A DNA stretch of 64,000 nt from Stutzerimonas kunmingensis (lineage in GTDB: Bacteria; Pseudomonadota; Gammaproteobacteria; Pseudomonadales; Pseudomonadaceae): the NCBI RefSeq assembly GCF_014764705.1, contig NZ_JACXXG010000016.1, forward strand, positions 25,026 to 89,025, written 5' to 3'. Each line of letters opens with the position of its first letter. Position 1 is the first letter of the stretch. Both the position numbers and the translations under genes were made by a program. Below are positions 49,682 through 58,771 of this stretch, one piece after another. Under the pieces are notes generated by a model. It was not told where the DNA came from. It saw nothing but the letters and a program-made list of their open reading frames with translations, and did no database searches.

Positions 49682-50194
49682 GTGGCATTCACCTGGGTCG
49701 ATTGGGCCATCATCGCCGTCATTGCAGTATCGAGCCTGATCAGCTTGAAGCGTGGTTTCGTGAAAGAAGCGCTTTCGCTGGTTACCTGGATCGTTGCCGG
49801 TGTGGTCGCATGGATGTTCGGTGGTGCGTTGTCCCACCATCTCGCGGAATACATCAGCACGCCTTCGGCGCAAGTCATCGCAGCCTGCGCGTTGCTGTTC
49901 GTGGCTACTTTGCTGGTAGGAGCACTGGTTAATTTTCTGATCGGCGAGCTGATCAGAGTGACGGGTTTGTCCGGCACCGATCGCTTTCTCGGCATGGTGT
50001 TTGGTGCGGCACGGGGTGGTCTATTGGTGGTGGTGCTTGCAGGGTTGCTGAGCCTGGCGCCGGTCGAGCAGGACCTCTGGTGGCGCGAGTCGACGTTATT
50101 GCCGCACTTTCTCCTGATCGCCGACTGGTCAAAGAACCTCATTCTAGGGTTCAGCGGCCAGTGGTTCGCCGGATCACTCAACCCGCCCGGTTGA
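49682..50194 (+). CDS. cvpA: CvpA family membrane protein
   Basis: A 170-residue protein with four predicted transmembrane helices, starting MAFTWVDWAIIAVIAVSSLISLKRGFVKEAL. GTG 49682 is chosen because it gives the family N-terminus; an ATG 11 codons earlier overlaps the probable promoter. CvpA is needed for colicin V production and envelope integrity in enterics; its role here is unproven. It precedes purF, the usual neighbour. Confidence 0.92.
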   Translation: MAFTWVDWAIIAVIAVSSLISLKRGFVKEALSLVTWIVAGVVAWMFGGALSHHLAEYISTPSAQVIAACALLFVATLLVGALVNFLIGELIRVTGLSGTDRFLGMVFGAARGGLLVVVLAGLLSLAPVEQDLWWRESTLLPHFLLIADWSKNLILGFSGQWFAGSLNPPG

Positions 50195-50265
50195 GTCCCT
50201 TTTTCTACGGATGCTCGGCCTGCCGTCGTATCCGGTCTGCCTGTAATAACTGAGAGGTTCCTTGC

Positions 50266-51771
50266 ATGTGTGGCATTGTCGGCATCGTCGGTAAGTCGAA
50301 CGTCAATCAGGCGCTGTATGACGCGCTTACCGTACTGCAGCACCGCGGCCAGGATGCAGCCGGTATCGTCACGAGCCATGACGGCCGGCTGTTTCTGCGC
50401 AAGGATAACGGCCTGGTTCGCGACGTCTTTCAGCAGCGCCATATGCAGCGCCTGGTCGGCAACATGGGGATTGGCCACATCCGTTACCCCACCGCGGGGA
50501 GCTCCAGTTCCGCCGAGGCACAGCCGTTCTACGTCAACTCGCCTTACGGCATTACCCTGGCGCACAACGGCAACCTGACCAATGTCGATCAGCTGACCAA
50601 GGAGATCTACGAGTCGGATCTGCGCCATGTGAATACCAGCTCCGACTCGGAAGTGCTGCTCAACGTGTTCGCCCACGAACTTGCCGTGCGCGGTAAGCTG
50701 CAGCCGACCGAGGAGGACGTCTTCGCCGCGGTGAGCAAGGTTCACGAGCGCTGCCGCGGTGGCTACGCGGTAGTGGCGATGGTCACCGGTTACGGCATCG
50801 TCGGCTTCCGCGACCCCAATGCGATTCGCCCGATCGTGTTCGGTCAGCGCCATACCGACGAAGGCGTCGAGTACATGATCGCCTCCGAAAGCGTATCGCT
50901 CGACGTACTCGGCTTTACCCTGATTCGCGACCTGGCGCCGGGCGAAGCGGTTTACATCACGGCTGACGGCAAGCTCTTCACGCGCCAGTGCGCGGATGCG
51001 CCGAAACTCGCACCCTGCATCTTCGAGTACGTTTACCTGGCGCGTTCCGACTCCCTGATGGATGGTGTCTCGGTTTACAAGGCTCGGCTGCGCATGGGTG
51101 AGAAGCTGGCGGACAAGATCCTGCGCGAGCGTCCAGAGCACGATATCGACGTGGTCATCCCGATTCCCGACACCAGCCGTACCGCTGCGCTGGAGCTGGC
51201 CAATCGCCTCGGTGTGAAGTTCCGCGAAGGCTTCGTCAAGAACCGCTACATCGGTCGCACCTTCATCATGCCCGGCCAGGCCGCGCGGAAGAAATCGGTA
51301 CGGCAAAAGCTCAATGCCATCGATCTCGAGTTTCGTGGCAAGAACGTGATGCTGGTGGATGACTCCATCGTGCGCGGCACCACCTGCAAGCAGATCATTC
51401 AGATGGCGCGCGAGGCAGGGGCGAAGAACGTCTACTTCTGTTCCGCTGCGCCGGCGGTCCGCTATCCGAACGTGTATGGCATCGACATGCCCAGTGCGCA
51501 CGAGCTGATCGCGCACAACCGCACCACCGAAGAGGTCGCCGAGCTGATCGGTGCCGATTGGCTGATCTACCAGGATCTGGAAGACCTTGTCGACGCCGTT
51601 GGTGGCGGCAAAGTCAAGATCGACAACTTTGACTGTGCAGTTTTCGACGGCAATTACATCACCGGTGATATCGACGAAGCCTATCTGCACAAGATCGAGC
51701 AGGCGCGCAATGATCTGAGCAAGGTCAAGACGAACGCGGTCAGCGCCATCATCGATCTCTACAACAACTGA
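50266..51771 (+). CDS. purF: Amidophosphoribosyltransferase
   Basis: A 501-residue enzyme for the first step of purine synthesis. The N-terminal cysteine nucleophile follows the initiator methionine ([10 protein letters not shown]), and the PRPP-binding motif is [19 protein letters not shown] precedes the ATG. Confidence 0.97.
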   Translation: MCGIVGIVGKSNVNQALYDALTVLQHRGQDAAGIVTSHDGRLFLRKDNGLVRDVFQQRHMQRLVGNMGIGHIRYPTAGSSSSAEAQPFYVNSPYGITLAHNGNLTNVDQLTKEIYESDLRHVNTSSDSEVLLNVFAHELAVRGKLQPTEEDVFAAVSKVHERCRGGYAVVAMVTGYGIVGFRDPNAIRPIVFGQRHTDEGVEYMIASESVSLDVLGFTLIRDLAPGEAVYITADGKLFTRQCADAPKLAPCIFEYVYLARSDSLMDGVSVYKARLRMGEKLADKILRERPEHDIDVVIPIPDTSRTAALELANRLGVKFREGFVKNRYIGRTFIMPGQAARKKSVRQKLNAIDLEFRGKNVMLVDDSIVRGTTCKQIIQMAREAGAKNVYFCSAAPAVRYPNVYGIDMPSAHELIAHNRTTEEVAELIGADWLIYQDLEDLVDAVGGGKVKIDNFDCAVFDGNYITGDIDEAYLHKIEQARNDLSKVKTNAVSAIIDLYNN

Positions 51772-51819
51772 TTCATGCCGGCGTGGCAGCTTCGGCTGCC
51801 CGCGGCCGAGGTAAGAGCT

Positions 51820-53031
51820 ATGACGACTGAATGGGATGCCGGACGGCTGGACAGCGATCTTCAAGGCGTCGGGCTCGATACGCTTGCGGTACGCGCCGGG
51901 CAACGGCGTACACCAGAAGCCGAACACGGTGAGCCGCTGTTCTTCACTTCCAGTTACGTGTTTCGCAGTGCCGCCGATGCGGCGGCGCGCTTCGCCGGTG
52001 ACGTGCCGGGCAATGTCTATTCGCGTTACACCAATCCCACCGTTCGTGCGTTCGAAGAGCGTATGGCGGCGCTCGAGGGCGCAGAGCAGGCGGTCGCCAC
52101 GGCGTCCGGCATGGCGGCCATCCTCGCCACCGTGATGAGCCTGTGCTCGGCAGGCGATCACGTGCTGGTCTCGCGCAGCGTATTCGGCGCCACCGTTTCC
52201 TTGTTCGAGAAGTACTTCAAGCGTTTCGGTGTGCAGGTCGACTATGTGCCGCTCACCGATTTTGCCGCCTGGGAGTCCGCGTTCAAGGAGAACACCAAGC
52301 TGGTGTTCGTCGAATCGCCATCCAATCCCTTGGCAGAGTTGGTGGACATCGCCGCACTGGCGCAGCTTTGCCACGCCAAGGGCGCGATGTTGGCCGTCGA
52401 CAACTGCTTCTGCACACCGGTATTGCAGCAGCCGCTGGCCCTGGGTGCCGATATCGTCATTCATTCCGCGACCAAGTACATCGATGGCCAGGGCCGTTGC
52501 CTGGGCGGTGTGATTGCAGGTCGCAGCGAGCAGATGAAGGAACTGGTCGGATTTCTGCGTACCGCCGGCCCGACGCTCAGTCCGTTCAATGCCTGGGTCT
52601 TCCTCAAGGGACTGGAAACGTTGCGGCTGCGCATGCAGGCGCACTGTGCCAGCGCTCAGGAGCTTGCCGAATGGCTCGAGCAGCAGCCCGGTATCCAGCG
52701 CGTCTACTATGCGGGTTTGTCCAGTCATCCACAGCACGAGCTGGCCAAGCGTCAGCAGAAGGGGTTCGGTGCGGTGGTGAGCTTCGAGGTTGCTGGAGGC
52801 AAGGAGGCCGCGTGGCGCTTCATCGATGCGACTCGACTGATCTCGATTACGGCCAATTTGGGCGATAGCAAGACCACCATTACCCATCCTGGCTCGACCA
52901 CTCATGGTCGGCTGTCCGCCGAGGATCGCGCGACCGCAGGCATTTCGGACAGTCTGATTCGGGTAGCGGTGGGGCTGGAAGATGTTGCTGACCTCAAGGC
53001 CGATCTGGCTCGCGGTCTCGCAGCGCTCTAG
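51820..53031 (+). CDS. metZ: O-succinylhomoserine sulfhydrylase
   Basis: A 403-residue PLP enzyme of the Cys/Met metabolism family that makes homocysteine by direct sulfhydrylation. The PLP lysine is in IHSATKYIDGQGR. SRYTNPTVRAFEERMAALEGAEQAVATASGMAA and the C-terminal THPGSTTHGRLS are typical. ATG 51820 follows GAGGTAAG; the frame runs 15 codons further upstream without support. Confidence 0.95.
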   Translation: MTTEWDAGRLDSDLQGVGLDTLAVRAGQRRTPEAEHGEPLFFTSSYVFRSAADAAARFAGDVPGNVYSRYTNPTVRAFEERMAALEGAEQAVATASGMAAILATVMSLCSAGDHVLVSRSVFGATVSLFEKYFKRFGVQVDYVPLTDFAAWESAFKENTKLVFVESPSNPLAELVDIAALAQLCHAKGAMLAVDNCFCTPVLQQPLALGADIVIHSATKYIDGQGRCLGGVIAGRSEQMKELVGFLRTAGPTLSPFNAWVFLKGLETLRLRMQAHCASAQELAEWLEQQPGIQRVYYAGLSSHPQHELAKRQQKGFGAVVSFEVAGGKEAAWRFIDATRLISITANLGDSKTTITHPGSTTHGRLSAEDRATAGISDSLIRVAVGLEDVADLKADLARGLAAL

Positions 53032-53050
53032 ACCAACTCATCAGGATGCC

Positions 53051-53080
53051 GTGCCCGGCCTGCGCAAGCAGGTCGGGCAC
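53051..53080 (+). terminator. Hairpin between metZ and gspD
   Basis: GTGCCCGGCCTGC-GCAA-GCAGGTCGGGCAC, a 13-bp stem with one G-T pair, then a T run 14 bases later. It probably serves the two convergent genes. Confidence 0.6.
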
Positions 53081-53099
53081 GAACGCTTGTGTCCTTTTT

Positions 53100-55037
53100 T
53101 CACTGACGCAGATCGATAGCCGGTGCGGGCTCGCCCCGTCCGTCGAACAGCTGCGCGGGATTCGCCGGCAGGATGCTGGGGCTGGCCGAATCCGTTTCGA
53201 TGACCCGAATATCGCTGTATTTCTTCCCGGAAAGTGCCGCCAGGCCGGCACGGTCGCGAATGACCGTAGGTCGCAGAAACACCATCAGGTTGCGTTTGAC
53301 GTGGGTTTCCTGAGTCGAGCGGAATAGGGCACCCAGAAACGGAATGTCTCCGAGTAGCGGCACCTTGGCGTTGGTGCGGGTGACGTCGTCCTGGATCAGG
53401 CCGCCAAGTACGATGACCTGGCCATCTTCGGCGAGGATGGTGCTTTTTATGGCGCGCTTGTTGGTCACCAGGTCCACCGCCTGGGCCGTCAGGCTGGCGC
53501 TGGGCGCGATCGAGGAGATCTCCTGCTCGATCTGCAGGCGTAGCGTGGCGCCTTCGTTGATGTGCGGAGTCACCTTGAGGGTCACCCCGATGTCCTGGCG
53601 CTCGATGGTGGTGAAGGGGTTGTTCGCGCCCGCCGCATCGGTGGTGTAGGAGCCCGTCTGGAACGGGACGTTCTGGCCGACAAGAATCTCGGCTTCCTGG
53701 TTATCCAGCGTCAGCAGGCTTGGCGTCGACAGCAGATTGCTCTTGCTGTTGGACGACAGTGCGGTAATCAGCGCGCCGAAACTGCGAGTTCCAACGCCGA
53801 TGATCGCGCCGTCGGGCAGGTTTTCCGGGATCTCGTTCTCGTTGATGGCATTGAGAACGCTGCCGACCGAAATACCGGTGTTTCCAAAGCTGACGCCACC
53901 GGCTCCACCAGTGCCTCCGCGCGCGTCGACCGCCCATTGCACGCCGAGGGCGTCAGTGATGTCGCCGGAAACCTCGACGATAGCCGCTTCTACCATGACC
54001 TGCGCACGGGGAACATCCAGCTGGCGAACGATGCTTTCCAGAGTGCCGATCAGCTCTGGATCAGCGAGAAGGACCAGCGCGTTCAAGCTTTCGTCGGCGC
54101 GGATCAGGATGTTTTGCGGCCGGGCAGAGGTGGCGGATTCGCCGCTTTCGGGGTTTTTCAGACCTTCGGAAATATCACCCAGGGTCTCGGCCAGGGATTT
54201 CGCATCGTTGTGGCGCAAACGGATAACGCGCGTGTTGGCCGAACGCGTGGTTGGCGTGTCGAGCGATTGGGCCAGTGCCGCCAGCTTGCCTCGGGCTTCG
54301 CTGGGGCCAATGAAGATCAATCGGTTGGTGCGTGAATCGGCGATGATCTGCACGCCGGAGGTGGTTTTCGCATCACCGCGCATCAGCGAGTTGCGCAGCA
54401 CTTCAGCGATATCCATCGCCCAGCCGTGCTGCAGATTGAGCACGGCGTAATCGTTGCTCTCAGCACGATCGAGCTGGCGCACCAGGTCCTCAATGCGCGC
54501 GATATTGGCGCTGCGATCACTGATGATCAGTGCATTGGCCGACGACACCGCAGCAAGATGGCCGAACTGCGGGACAAGCGGGCGGATCAGGGGTATCAGT
54601 TCGGCCGCGGAAGTGTGCTGCACCTGGATCACCCGTGTTTCCAATTGGTCGCCGCCGGTAGGCCCGCTGCCCGCTTCGGCCTTGGCCTCTGCATTCGGAA
54701 CTACTCGAGCGACATCGCCCTGGGTCAGCACGCTGAACCCGTGCGTCGCCATGACCGAGAGGAACAGCTGATACACCTCGCTCAGCGACAGCGTGGCATT
54801 GGATACCACGCTGACTTGCCCCTTCACTCGCGGATCGACGATGAACGTCTGTCCGCTGAGCTGGCTGATCTGATCGATGAAGGCGCGGATATCCGCGTCC
54901 TTGAGATTGATGGTCCAGCCGTCCTGTTGATTGGGGCTTGGCTCGATACCGGGTTCGACGGCAAGCAAAGGCAGAGGGGCGGCCAGCAGGCCGGTGGCGA
55001 GCAGGGCAAGCAACGGGCGCGAAAAAGGCTTCGGCAT
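53100..55037 (-). CDS. gspD: Type II secretion secretin GspD/XcpQ
   Basis: A 645-residue outer-membrane channel. It has a signal peptide (LLALLATGLLAAPLPLLA), N0-N3 domains from about residue 40 (WTINLKDADIRAFIDQISQLSGQTFIVDPRVKG) and the secretin core (VPFQTGSYTTDA, VPLLGDIPFLGALFRSTQ). It forms the ring through which exoproteins leave the periplasm. It follows gspC after 3 bases. The rest of the secretion operon is not in the window. Confidence 0.95.
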   Translation of the reverse strand: MPKPFSRPLLALLATGLLAAPLPLLAVEPGIEPSPNQQDGWTINLKDADIRAFIDQISQLSGQTFIVDPRVKGQVSVVSNATLSLSEVYQLFLSVMATHGFSVLTQGDVARVVPNAEAKAEAGSGPTGGDQLETRVIQVQHTSAAELIPLIRPLVPQFGHLAAVSSANALIISDRSANIARIEDLVRQLDRAESNDYAVLNLQHGWAMDIAEVLRNSLMRGDAKTTSGVQIIADSRTNRLIFIGPSEARGKLAALAQSLDTPTTRSANTRVIRLRHNDAKSLAETLGDISEGLKNPESGESATSARPQNILIRADESLNALVLLADPELIGTLESIVRQLDVPRAQVMVEAAIVEVSGDITDALGVQWAVDARGGTGGAGGVSFGNTGISVGSVLNAINENEIPENLPDGAIIGVGTRSFGALITALSSNSKSNLLSTPSLLTLDNQEAEILVGQNVPFQTGSYTTDAAGANNPFTTIERQDIGVTLKVTPHINEGATLRLQIEQEISSIAPSASLTAQAVDLVTNKRAIKSTILAEDGQVIVLGGLIQDDVTRTNAKVPLLGDIPFLGALFRSTQETHVKRNLMVFLRPTVIRDRAGLAALSGKKYSDIRVIETDSASPSILPANPAQLFDGRGEPAPAIDLRQ

Positions 55038-55040
55038 CGG

Positions 55041-55685
55041 TCAATTGTCTTCCGTGGGCTGATCGTTGGCGGGGGCGGCATCGGGTTGGTTGACGGCTTC
55101 TTCCAGCTGCTGACGCAAGGCGTCCATCTGCTGCTGCATCAGCTGCGTCTCCTCGTCCGGTGGCTCGGCATAGGGTGGTTGATCCTGATAGGGCGCTTCG
55201 GTCATCTCCTCGGGAATGTAGCTAGGCGAGCGTACCTGAGGAAAATGCAGCACTTCGACGGCGCCGTTGCGCGCCAGCTCCACGCGATCAGGGTATACCT
55301 GATGCAAACTGACGCCACTGGCCAGCTCTTCGCCCTGCCAGTAGAGCCGTGACGGCTGCCCGTCGACTTGAACAATGGCGCTGGAGCGCTGCGGATCCAT
55401 GTGCACGAAGCTGCCGCGCAGGGTAAAGCCGCTGGCAGCCGCGGTGGGCGCGTAGGAGTCAGAAGGGGCCGCCGAGCCGAACAGTATTTCCAGCCGCTGC
55501 ATATCGGGCTGGCCCAGATTGCCGGCTTGTTGTTCATAGACGTCGGTGGGGGTAGGGGCGCGAGACAGGTTCATCCATTGCTCGATCTGCATCGCGAGGT
55601 AGAGCGCGAACACGCAGAGCAGCACGGTACTGATGATGAGTGGGACGTAGCGGCGGTAGTTGTCCAGTTTTCCCGGCAGTGGCAA
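55041..55685 (-). CDS. gspC: Type II secretion protein GspC/XcpP
   Basis: A 214-residue inner-membrane protein with one N-terminal helix (YVPLIISTVLLCVFALYLAMQIE) and the HR domain in the periplasm (GFTLRGSFVHMDPQRSSAIVQVDG) that contacts the secretin. The C-terminus ends in a glutamine/aspartate-rich tail with coiled-coil character, in place of a PDZ domain, as in XcpP. Operon with gspD. Confidence 0.92.
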   Translation of the reverse strand: MPLPGKLDNYRRYVPLIISTVLLCVFALYLAMQIEQWMNLSRAPTPTDVYEQQAGNLGQPDMQRLEILFGSAAPSDSYAPTAAASGFTLRGSFVHMDPQRSSAIVQVDGQPSRLYWQGEELASGVSLHQVYPDRVELARNGAVEVLHFPQVRSPSYIPEEMTEAPYQDQPPYAEPPDEETQLMQQQMDALRQQLEEAVNQPDAAPANDQPTEDN

Positions 55686-55893
55686 GCGAAATACTCCGTG
55701 GCGCTTTTGTTGTTCGGTTCCCTAGTACGCGGGTTGCCTCTGTCAGGCGATACAGCACTTTTAGAACACTTTCGCGGACGCCGCAGCGAATTTACAGGTG
55801 CTCTTGGCGAATCGATGGTGCAGGGCCAAGGTTACAAAGTGACGCGGCAGCTCCTGTTGACCACGGTTCCATAAAAAAAATTCAATGTTATTG

Positions 55894-55922
55894 TTGACTT
55901 AGCGTAGGGGGCTGAGTAAATT
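55894..55922 (+). promoter_or_regulatory. Sigma-70 promoter for tRNA-Val/tRNA-Asp
   Basis: TTGACT (55894-55899), 17-base spacer, TAAATT (55917-55922), then a GC-rich discriminator GCGCGCC typical of stringently controlled stable-RNA promoters. Confidence 0.8.
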
Positions 55923-55942
55923 GCGCGCCTCGCAAGGCGATC

Positions 55943-56018
55943 GGCTGATTAGCTCAGCTGGGAGAGCACCTGCATCACACGCAGGGGGTCGGCGGTTCGA
56001 TCCCGTCATCAGCCACCA
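55943..56018 (+). tRNA. tRNA-Val (CAC)
   Basis: 76 bases with encoded CCA. Acceptor GGCTGAT/ATCAGCC; anticodon stem CCTGC/GCAGG with loop ATCACAC, so the anticodon is CAC (valine GTG codons). D-arm and T-arm pair normally. Confidence 0.92.
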
Positions 56019-56055
56019 ACCTTTGTGAGATTTCGGACGAAAGTCCGGCCGACGC

Positions 56056-56132
56056 GCAGCGGTAGTTCAGTCGGTTAGAATACCGGCCTGTCACGCCGGG
56101 GGTCGCGGGTTCGAGTCCCGTCCGCTGCGCCA
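56056..56132 (+). tRNA. tRNA-Asp (GTC)
   Basis: 77 bases with encoded CCA. Acceptor GCAGCGG/CCGCTGC, anticodon stem CCGGC/GCCGG, loop CTGTCAC, anticodon GTC. It is the last core feature before the accessory block. Confidence 0.96.
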
Positions 56133-56136
56133 AATT

Positions 56137-56173
56137 AAAAGCCCTTAACTGCTTGTCAGTTAAGGGCTTTTTT
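56137..56173 (+). terminator. Terminator of the tRNA-Val/tRNA-Asp unit
   Basis: AAAAGCCCTTAACTG-CTTGT-CAGTTAAGGGCTTTT, a perfect 15-bp stem followed by TT. Confidence 0.92.
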
Positions 56174-56539
56174 CATTTCTGCGTCCTGCTGAAGTGCTCG
56201 CCTGCGTGTGGTCGCTGGGTCTCTGTGACCAGAATGTGACCAAACGGTGACCAAACCCCTGATTTGGCCGGGGTTCAAATTTCGTCTTCTCTGTGGCTAT
56301 GTGACCATCGTTCGCGGTGCCGCCAATCGTGCTGAAGATAGGCGAGTTCCCAGGTATGCCCTTTTTAGGCTTGCTGCCGCTTCGGTGGCCCGGCACCATT
56401 CGCAACGCGACCGGGCCATACGATTGCCGCTATCGAGCCAGGCCTCATGCGCCCTGTCGGATTGGGCGAATCGGTCACTGGTCTGCCGCACGGCAGGCGG
56501 CGATTTACCTGCCTAACAGTTGTTCAAGGAAGGAATTCA
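56174..56539. other. Junction region between tRNA-Asp and accessory genes
   Basis: No gene is supported in these 366 bases. GTGACCA occurs four times (near 56225, 56238, 56250 and 56301), three of them closely spaced. I found no second copy of the tRNA-Asp 3' end to the right and no integrase gene, so the tRNA is a plausible but unproven insertion point. Confidence 0.45.
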
Positions 56540-57277
56540 ATGTTAAAGAAAATGGTATCGGAGCTCTCGTTCGTCAACAGCAAGTCGCCGTTGCCTACCG
56601 TTGAGGTCGATTCCCGGTCGATCGAGAAAGCCGGATTCAGTATCTACCGCACCGTAATGGAGGTACTTACTCGGTTGGCCGAAGAGGACGCTTCAATGCG
56701 CGCCACCATCTATATGTACGGCTCGGTCAGCGTCAATTTCCACGAGCCTTGCTGGTCTGAATTCTTGCTGGTTGCCGGCCCTAACAAAGTTCTGCTTGCG
56801 TTGGAACGCGGATTTGACCGGCTGCCAGCGGTGAGGTCGCGGCTCAGCGATTACGTACCATCGTCTGCCGCCGCGCGCACTTTCCATATCGAGAACGGGA
56901 TGGTGTGGGAGCAGGAGGACGTCTGCACCTGGTATTCCTGTGGTAAGAGCTCGTCAGATTTGGACGCTGAGATTGAAGATGCCGGTCTGGCAGCAGAGCC
57001 GATCGACGAAGAGGACGAAGAGGATGATGTCTGGGAAGCCGACGAAGCGGACGCTGCAGATGAGCAGGACGAAGAGCAGGCACTGGTAGTCGCCGGCCGA
57101 AGGGCGGCGCGTTATCGGGCGGCACGTTCGGATGCGAAGGTCAGTAGCATTCGGACCGCCATAGAAGAAGTATTCGGTCTGCCAGAGGGGTCAGTCGCAC
57201 TCTGCGGGCCAGATAGACGGGCGCTGCGGGGTGATGCCAGGATCAGGACGCTGCGCAAACGGTGGGAAGAGAGCTAA
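56540..57277 (+). CDS. Unknown acidic protein, first gene of the accessory block
   Basis: A 245-residue protein I do not recognise. ATG 56540 follows AAGGAAGG at good spacing; the frame extends 31 codons upstream without support. The N-terminal 140 residues look like a globular domain (ATIYMYGSVSVNFHEPCWSEFLLVAGPNKVLLALERGFDRL). The middle, about 155-205, is a very acidic low-complexity linker (EPIDEEDEEDDVWEADEADA). The C-terminal 45 residues look like a small separate module (SSIRTAIEEVFGLPEGSVALCGPDRRALRGDARIRTLRKRW). No signal peptide. Probably a cytoplasmic adaptor-like protein. Confidence 0.65.
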   Translation: MLKKMVSELSFVNSKSPLPTVEVDSRSIEKAGFSIYRTVMEVLTRLAEEDASMRATIYMYGSVSVNFHEPCWSEFLLVAGPNKVLLALERGFDRLPAVRSRLSDYVPSSAAARTFHIENGMVWEQEDVCTWYSCGKSSSDLDAEIEDAGLAAEPIDEEDEEDDVWEADEADAADEQDEEQALVVAGRRAARYRAARSDAKVSSIRTAIEEVFGLPEGSVALCGPDRRALRGDARIRTLRKRWEES

Positions 57278-57511
57278 GACCTGAGCGAGACCACGGTGCG
57301 GGATAGCTGCTGCTCAGGTCCTCAGCCACCTGTCGCTGATTGTGCTGATGGTAAGTAATGGGCCGTTGCCGTTTGATAGCTATCTGGTCAGCCCCTGCTG
57401 GATAACGGTCGAGTTAGCTAACCCGACGTTGTCAGCGGCCCGATCATGCGCGACGCAGGTTGTCGCGCTTTGGCGTGAGAATGCCCGTTCTTGTCGAGCG
57501 GAGCATCAGCC

Positions 57512-57898
57512 ATGGATCGTCTAATCAGGGAAAATCTCGAGTATCTTCTGCAAGAAACATCGAATAGCAAACGCTTAGGGCGGCGGATCATAAGCCTGGC
57601 CGGGTTTCTCGATTCAGCTCAGTCACCTGAAGCAGTGCAGAGCCAATTAAGCAGGCTGTCCCGTTTATTGATTCTGCAAGACACGTTTGACGCTCTGCTT
57701 GAATCCCTGACGCTGATGTCGCGTGCAAACCTGCCGCATGGGCTCGATGCGCAAGCCATGCAGTCGATGGCTAAAAGCGTCGAGGAAGCGCGCAAAGAGA
57801 TAGCAGATTCAGAAGAGATCAACTACCCGTTGCTCGTGAGTTGGCTGGTCAGCGCCGCAGAATCACGCAAGATTATGCGTGCCAGAAAGGCAAGCTGA
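57512..57898 (+). CDS. Unknown small helical protein
   Basis: A 128-residue protein, predicted almost entirely helical (MDRLIRENLEYLLQETSNSKRLGRRIISLAGFL; MQSMAKSVEEARKEIADSEEINYPLLVSWLV). ATG 57512 is preceded by GGAG at 9 bases. No family recognised. The 234 bases before it (57278-57511) hold no gene I can support. It lies between the acidic protein and the FtsZ-half protein on the same strand. Confidence 0.6.
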   Translation: MDRLIRENLEYLLQETSNSKRLGRRIISLAGFLDSAQSPEAVQSQLSRLSRLLILQDTFDALLESLTLMSRANLPHGLDAQAMQSMAKSVEEARKEIADSEEINYPLLVSWLVSAAESRKIMRARKAS

Positions 57899-58108
57899 AT
57901 CTGGTTGGTACAAGGCTGTATTGGTATTTGCGTGTTTCGGTATCCGCTTAAAGCCTCGCTGGCCGCGAGAACCAGTGCTCCGGGCAGGGTCACGCTGAGT
58001 GGTCGCTTTGGAAGTCCTGGTGCCTCGGTTGGCGAGAACGTCGGGGATCTTTTCCGCCTGGCGATTAGCTGTAGCGCACAAATTCAGAGTCTTAAAAAGG
58101 AAATCGAC

Positions 58109-58765
58109 ATGGCGAACTGCTCCCCATCAGGGCCACGCTTCGGCAGCATGAATTTTTTATCGCTCACAGAAACGCTACATGCGCCTATTTTGACGGATGA
58201 GGGTGCTGGTATCACGCAAAACTGCGACGTGTTCTTTGCCATCGGCGCACCAACCGTCTTTACCCAGATACCGCCCGAAGCTGCTGTGGTGCTCTTTCTT
58301 GAGCAGCCAAATCAAGAGACGAGAGAGCTTCCGGCTAATGGTTACTGGGTAACCTGTCCCGAACCACTCAGCACGCAACAATTCCTCGGCTGGGCAAGCA
58401 GGACCACGCAGATGATCCGCGACGGCATCATGCATCCGGGCTTGAATGGGCTGGATGTGGCGGACTTGCGTGACATGCTGCAAGCCTGTACCAGAAAGCA
58501 TCTCGTGGCGCACATCATCGACTATGAAGATGTAAACAAGCCCCCGCTGGGCAAGCTCCAGGCATTGAATTTCCGGAATGTATTCGCGTGGCTATTTGCC
58601 GACAGCACGATGACCCTGGCTCATTTCTCTGAGCTGGGTTGCGCCCTCGAGGAAATAAACCCGCAAGCCGATTGCATCAGGTTGGGAGCCGGCTTTCACG
58701 CGGAGTCAGATGCGCGGCTGCTGCTCTTGGGAGAGCCGCTGGCTACTTTCGGGCCGGTCGCATAA
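58109..58765 (+). CDS. FtsZ-like protein with the C-terminal half only
   Basis: A 218-residue protein. Residues 95-215 follow the order of the FtsZ core helix H7, T7 loop and C-terminal domain: WASRTTQMIRDGIMHPGLNG, then LDVADLRDMLQ (FtsZ: VDFADVRTVM, with both T7-loop aspartates kept as D116 and D119), then a strand NVFAWLFADSTMTLAHFSELGCALEEI (FtsZ: GVLVNITAGFDLRLDEFETVGNTI) and a last strand ARLLLLGEPLA. The glycine-rich GTP-binding loop GGGTGTG of the N-terminal half is absent; residues 30-90 are short and resemble only the H5-H6 region. AAGGAA precedes ATG 58109; the frame is open for 68 codons upstream without a good site. Similarity was judged by eye, so structure prediction is needed. 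Confidence 0.6.
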   Translation: MANCSPSGPRFGSMNFLSLTETLHAPILTDEGAGITQNCDVFFAIGAPTVFTQIPPEAAVVLFLEQPNQETRELPANGYWVTCPEPLSTQQFLGWASRTTQMIRDGIMHPGLNGLDVADLRDMLQACTRKHLVAHIIDYEDVNKPPLGKLQALNFRNVFAWLFADSTMTLAHFSELGCALEEINPQADCIRLGAGFHAESDARLLLLGEPLATFGPVA

Positions 58766-58771
58766 TAGCCA

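Noticed and set aside
49531..52905. A 1124-codon open frame on the minus strand
   Set aside because: It lies antisense to cvpA, purF and metZ, which carry clear catalytic motifs; long antisense frames are expected in GC-rich DNA.
55368..55874. A 168-codon plus-strand frame reaching past gspC
   Set aside because: Most of it is antisense to gspC and the remainder shows no family feature; a remnant of a lost secretion gene could not be shown.
56056..56539. tRNA-Asp as a proven attachment site
   Set aside because: No repeat of the tRNA 3' end was found further right and there is no integrase, so only a suspicion is reported.
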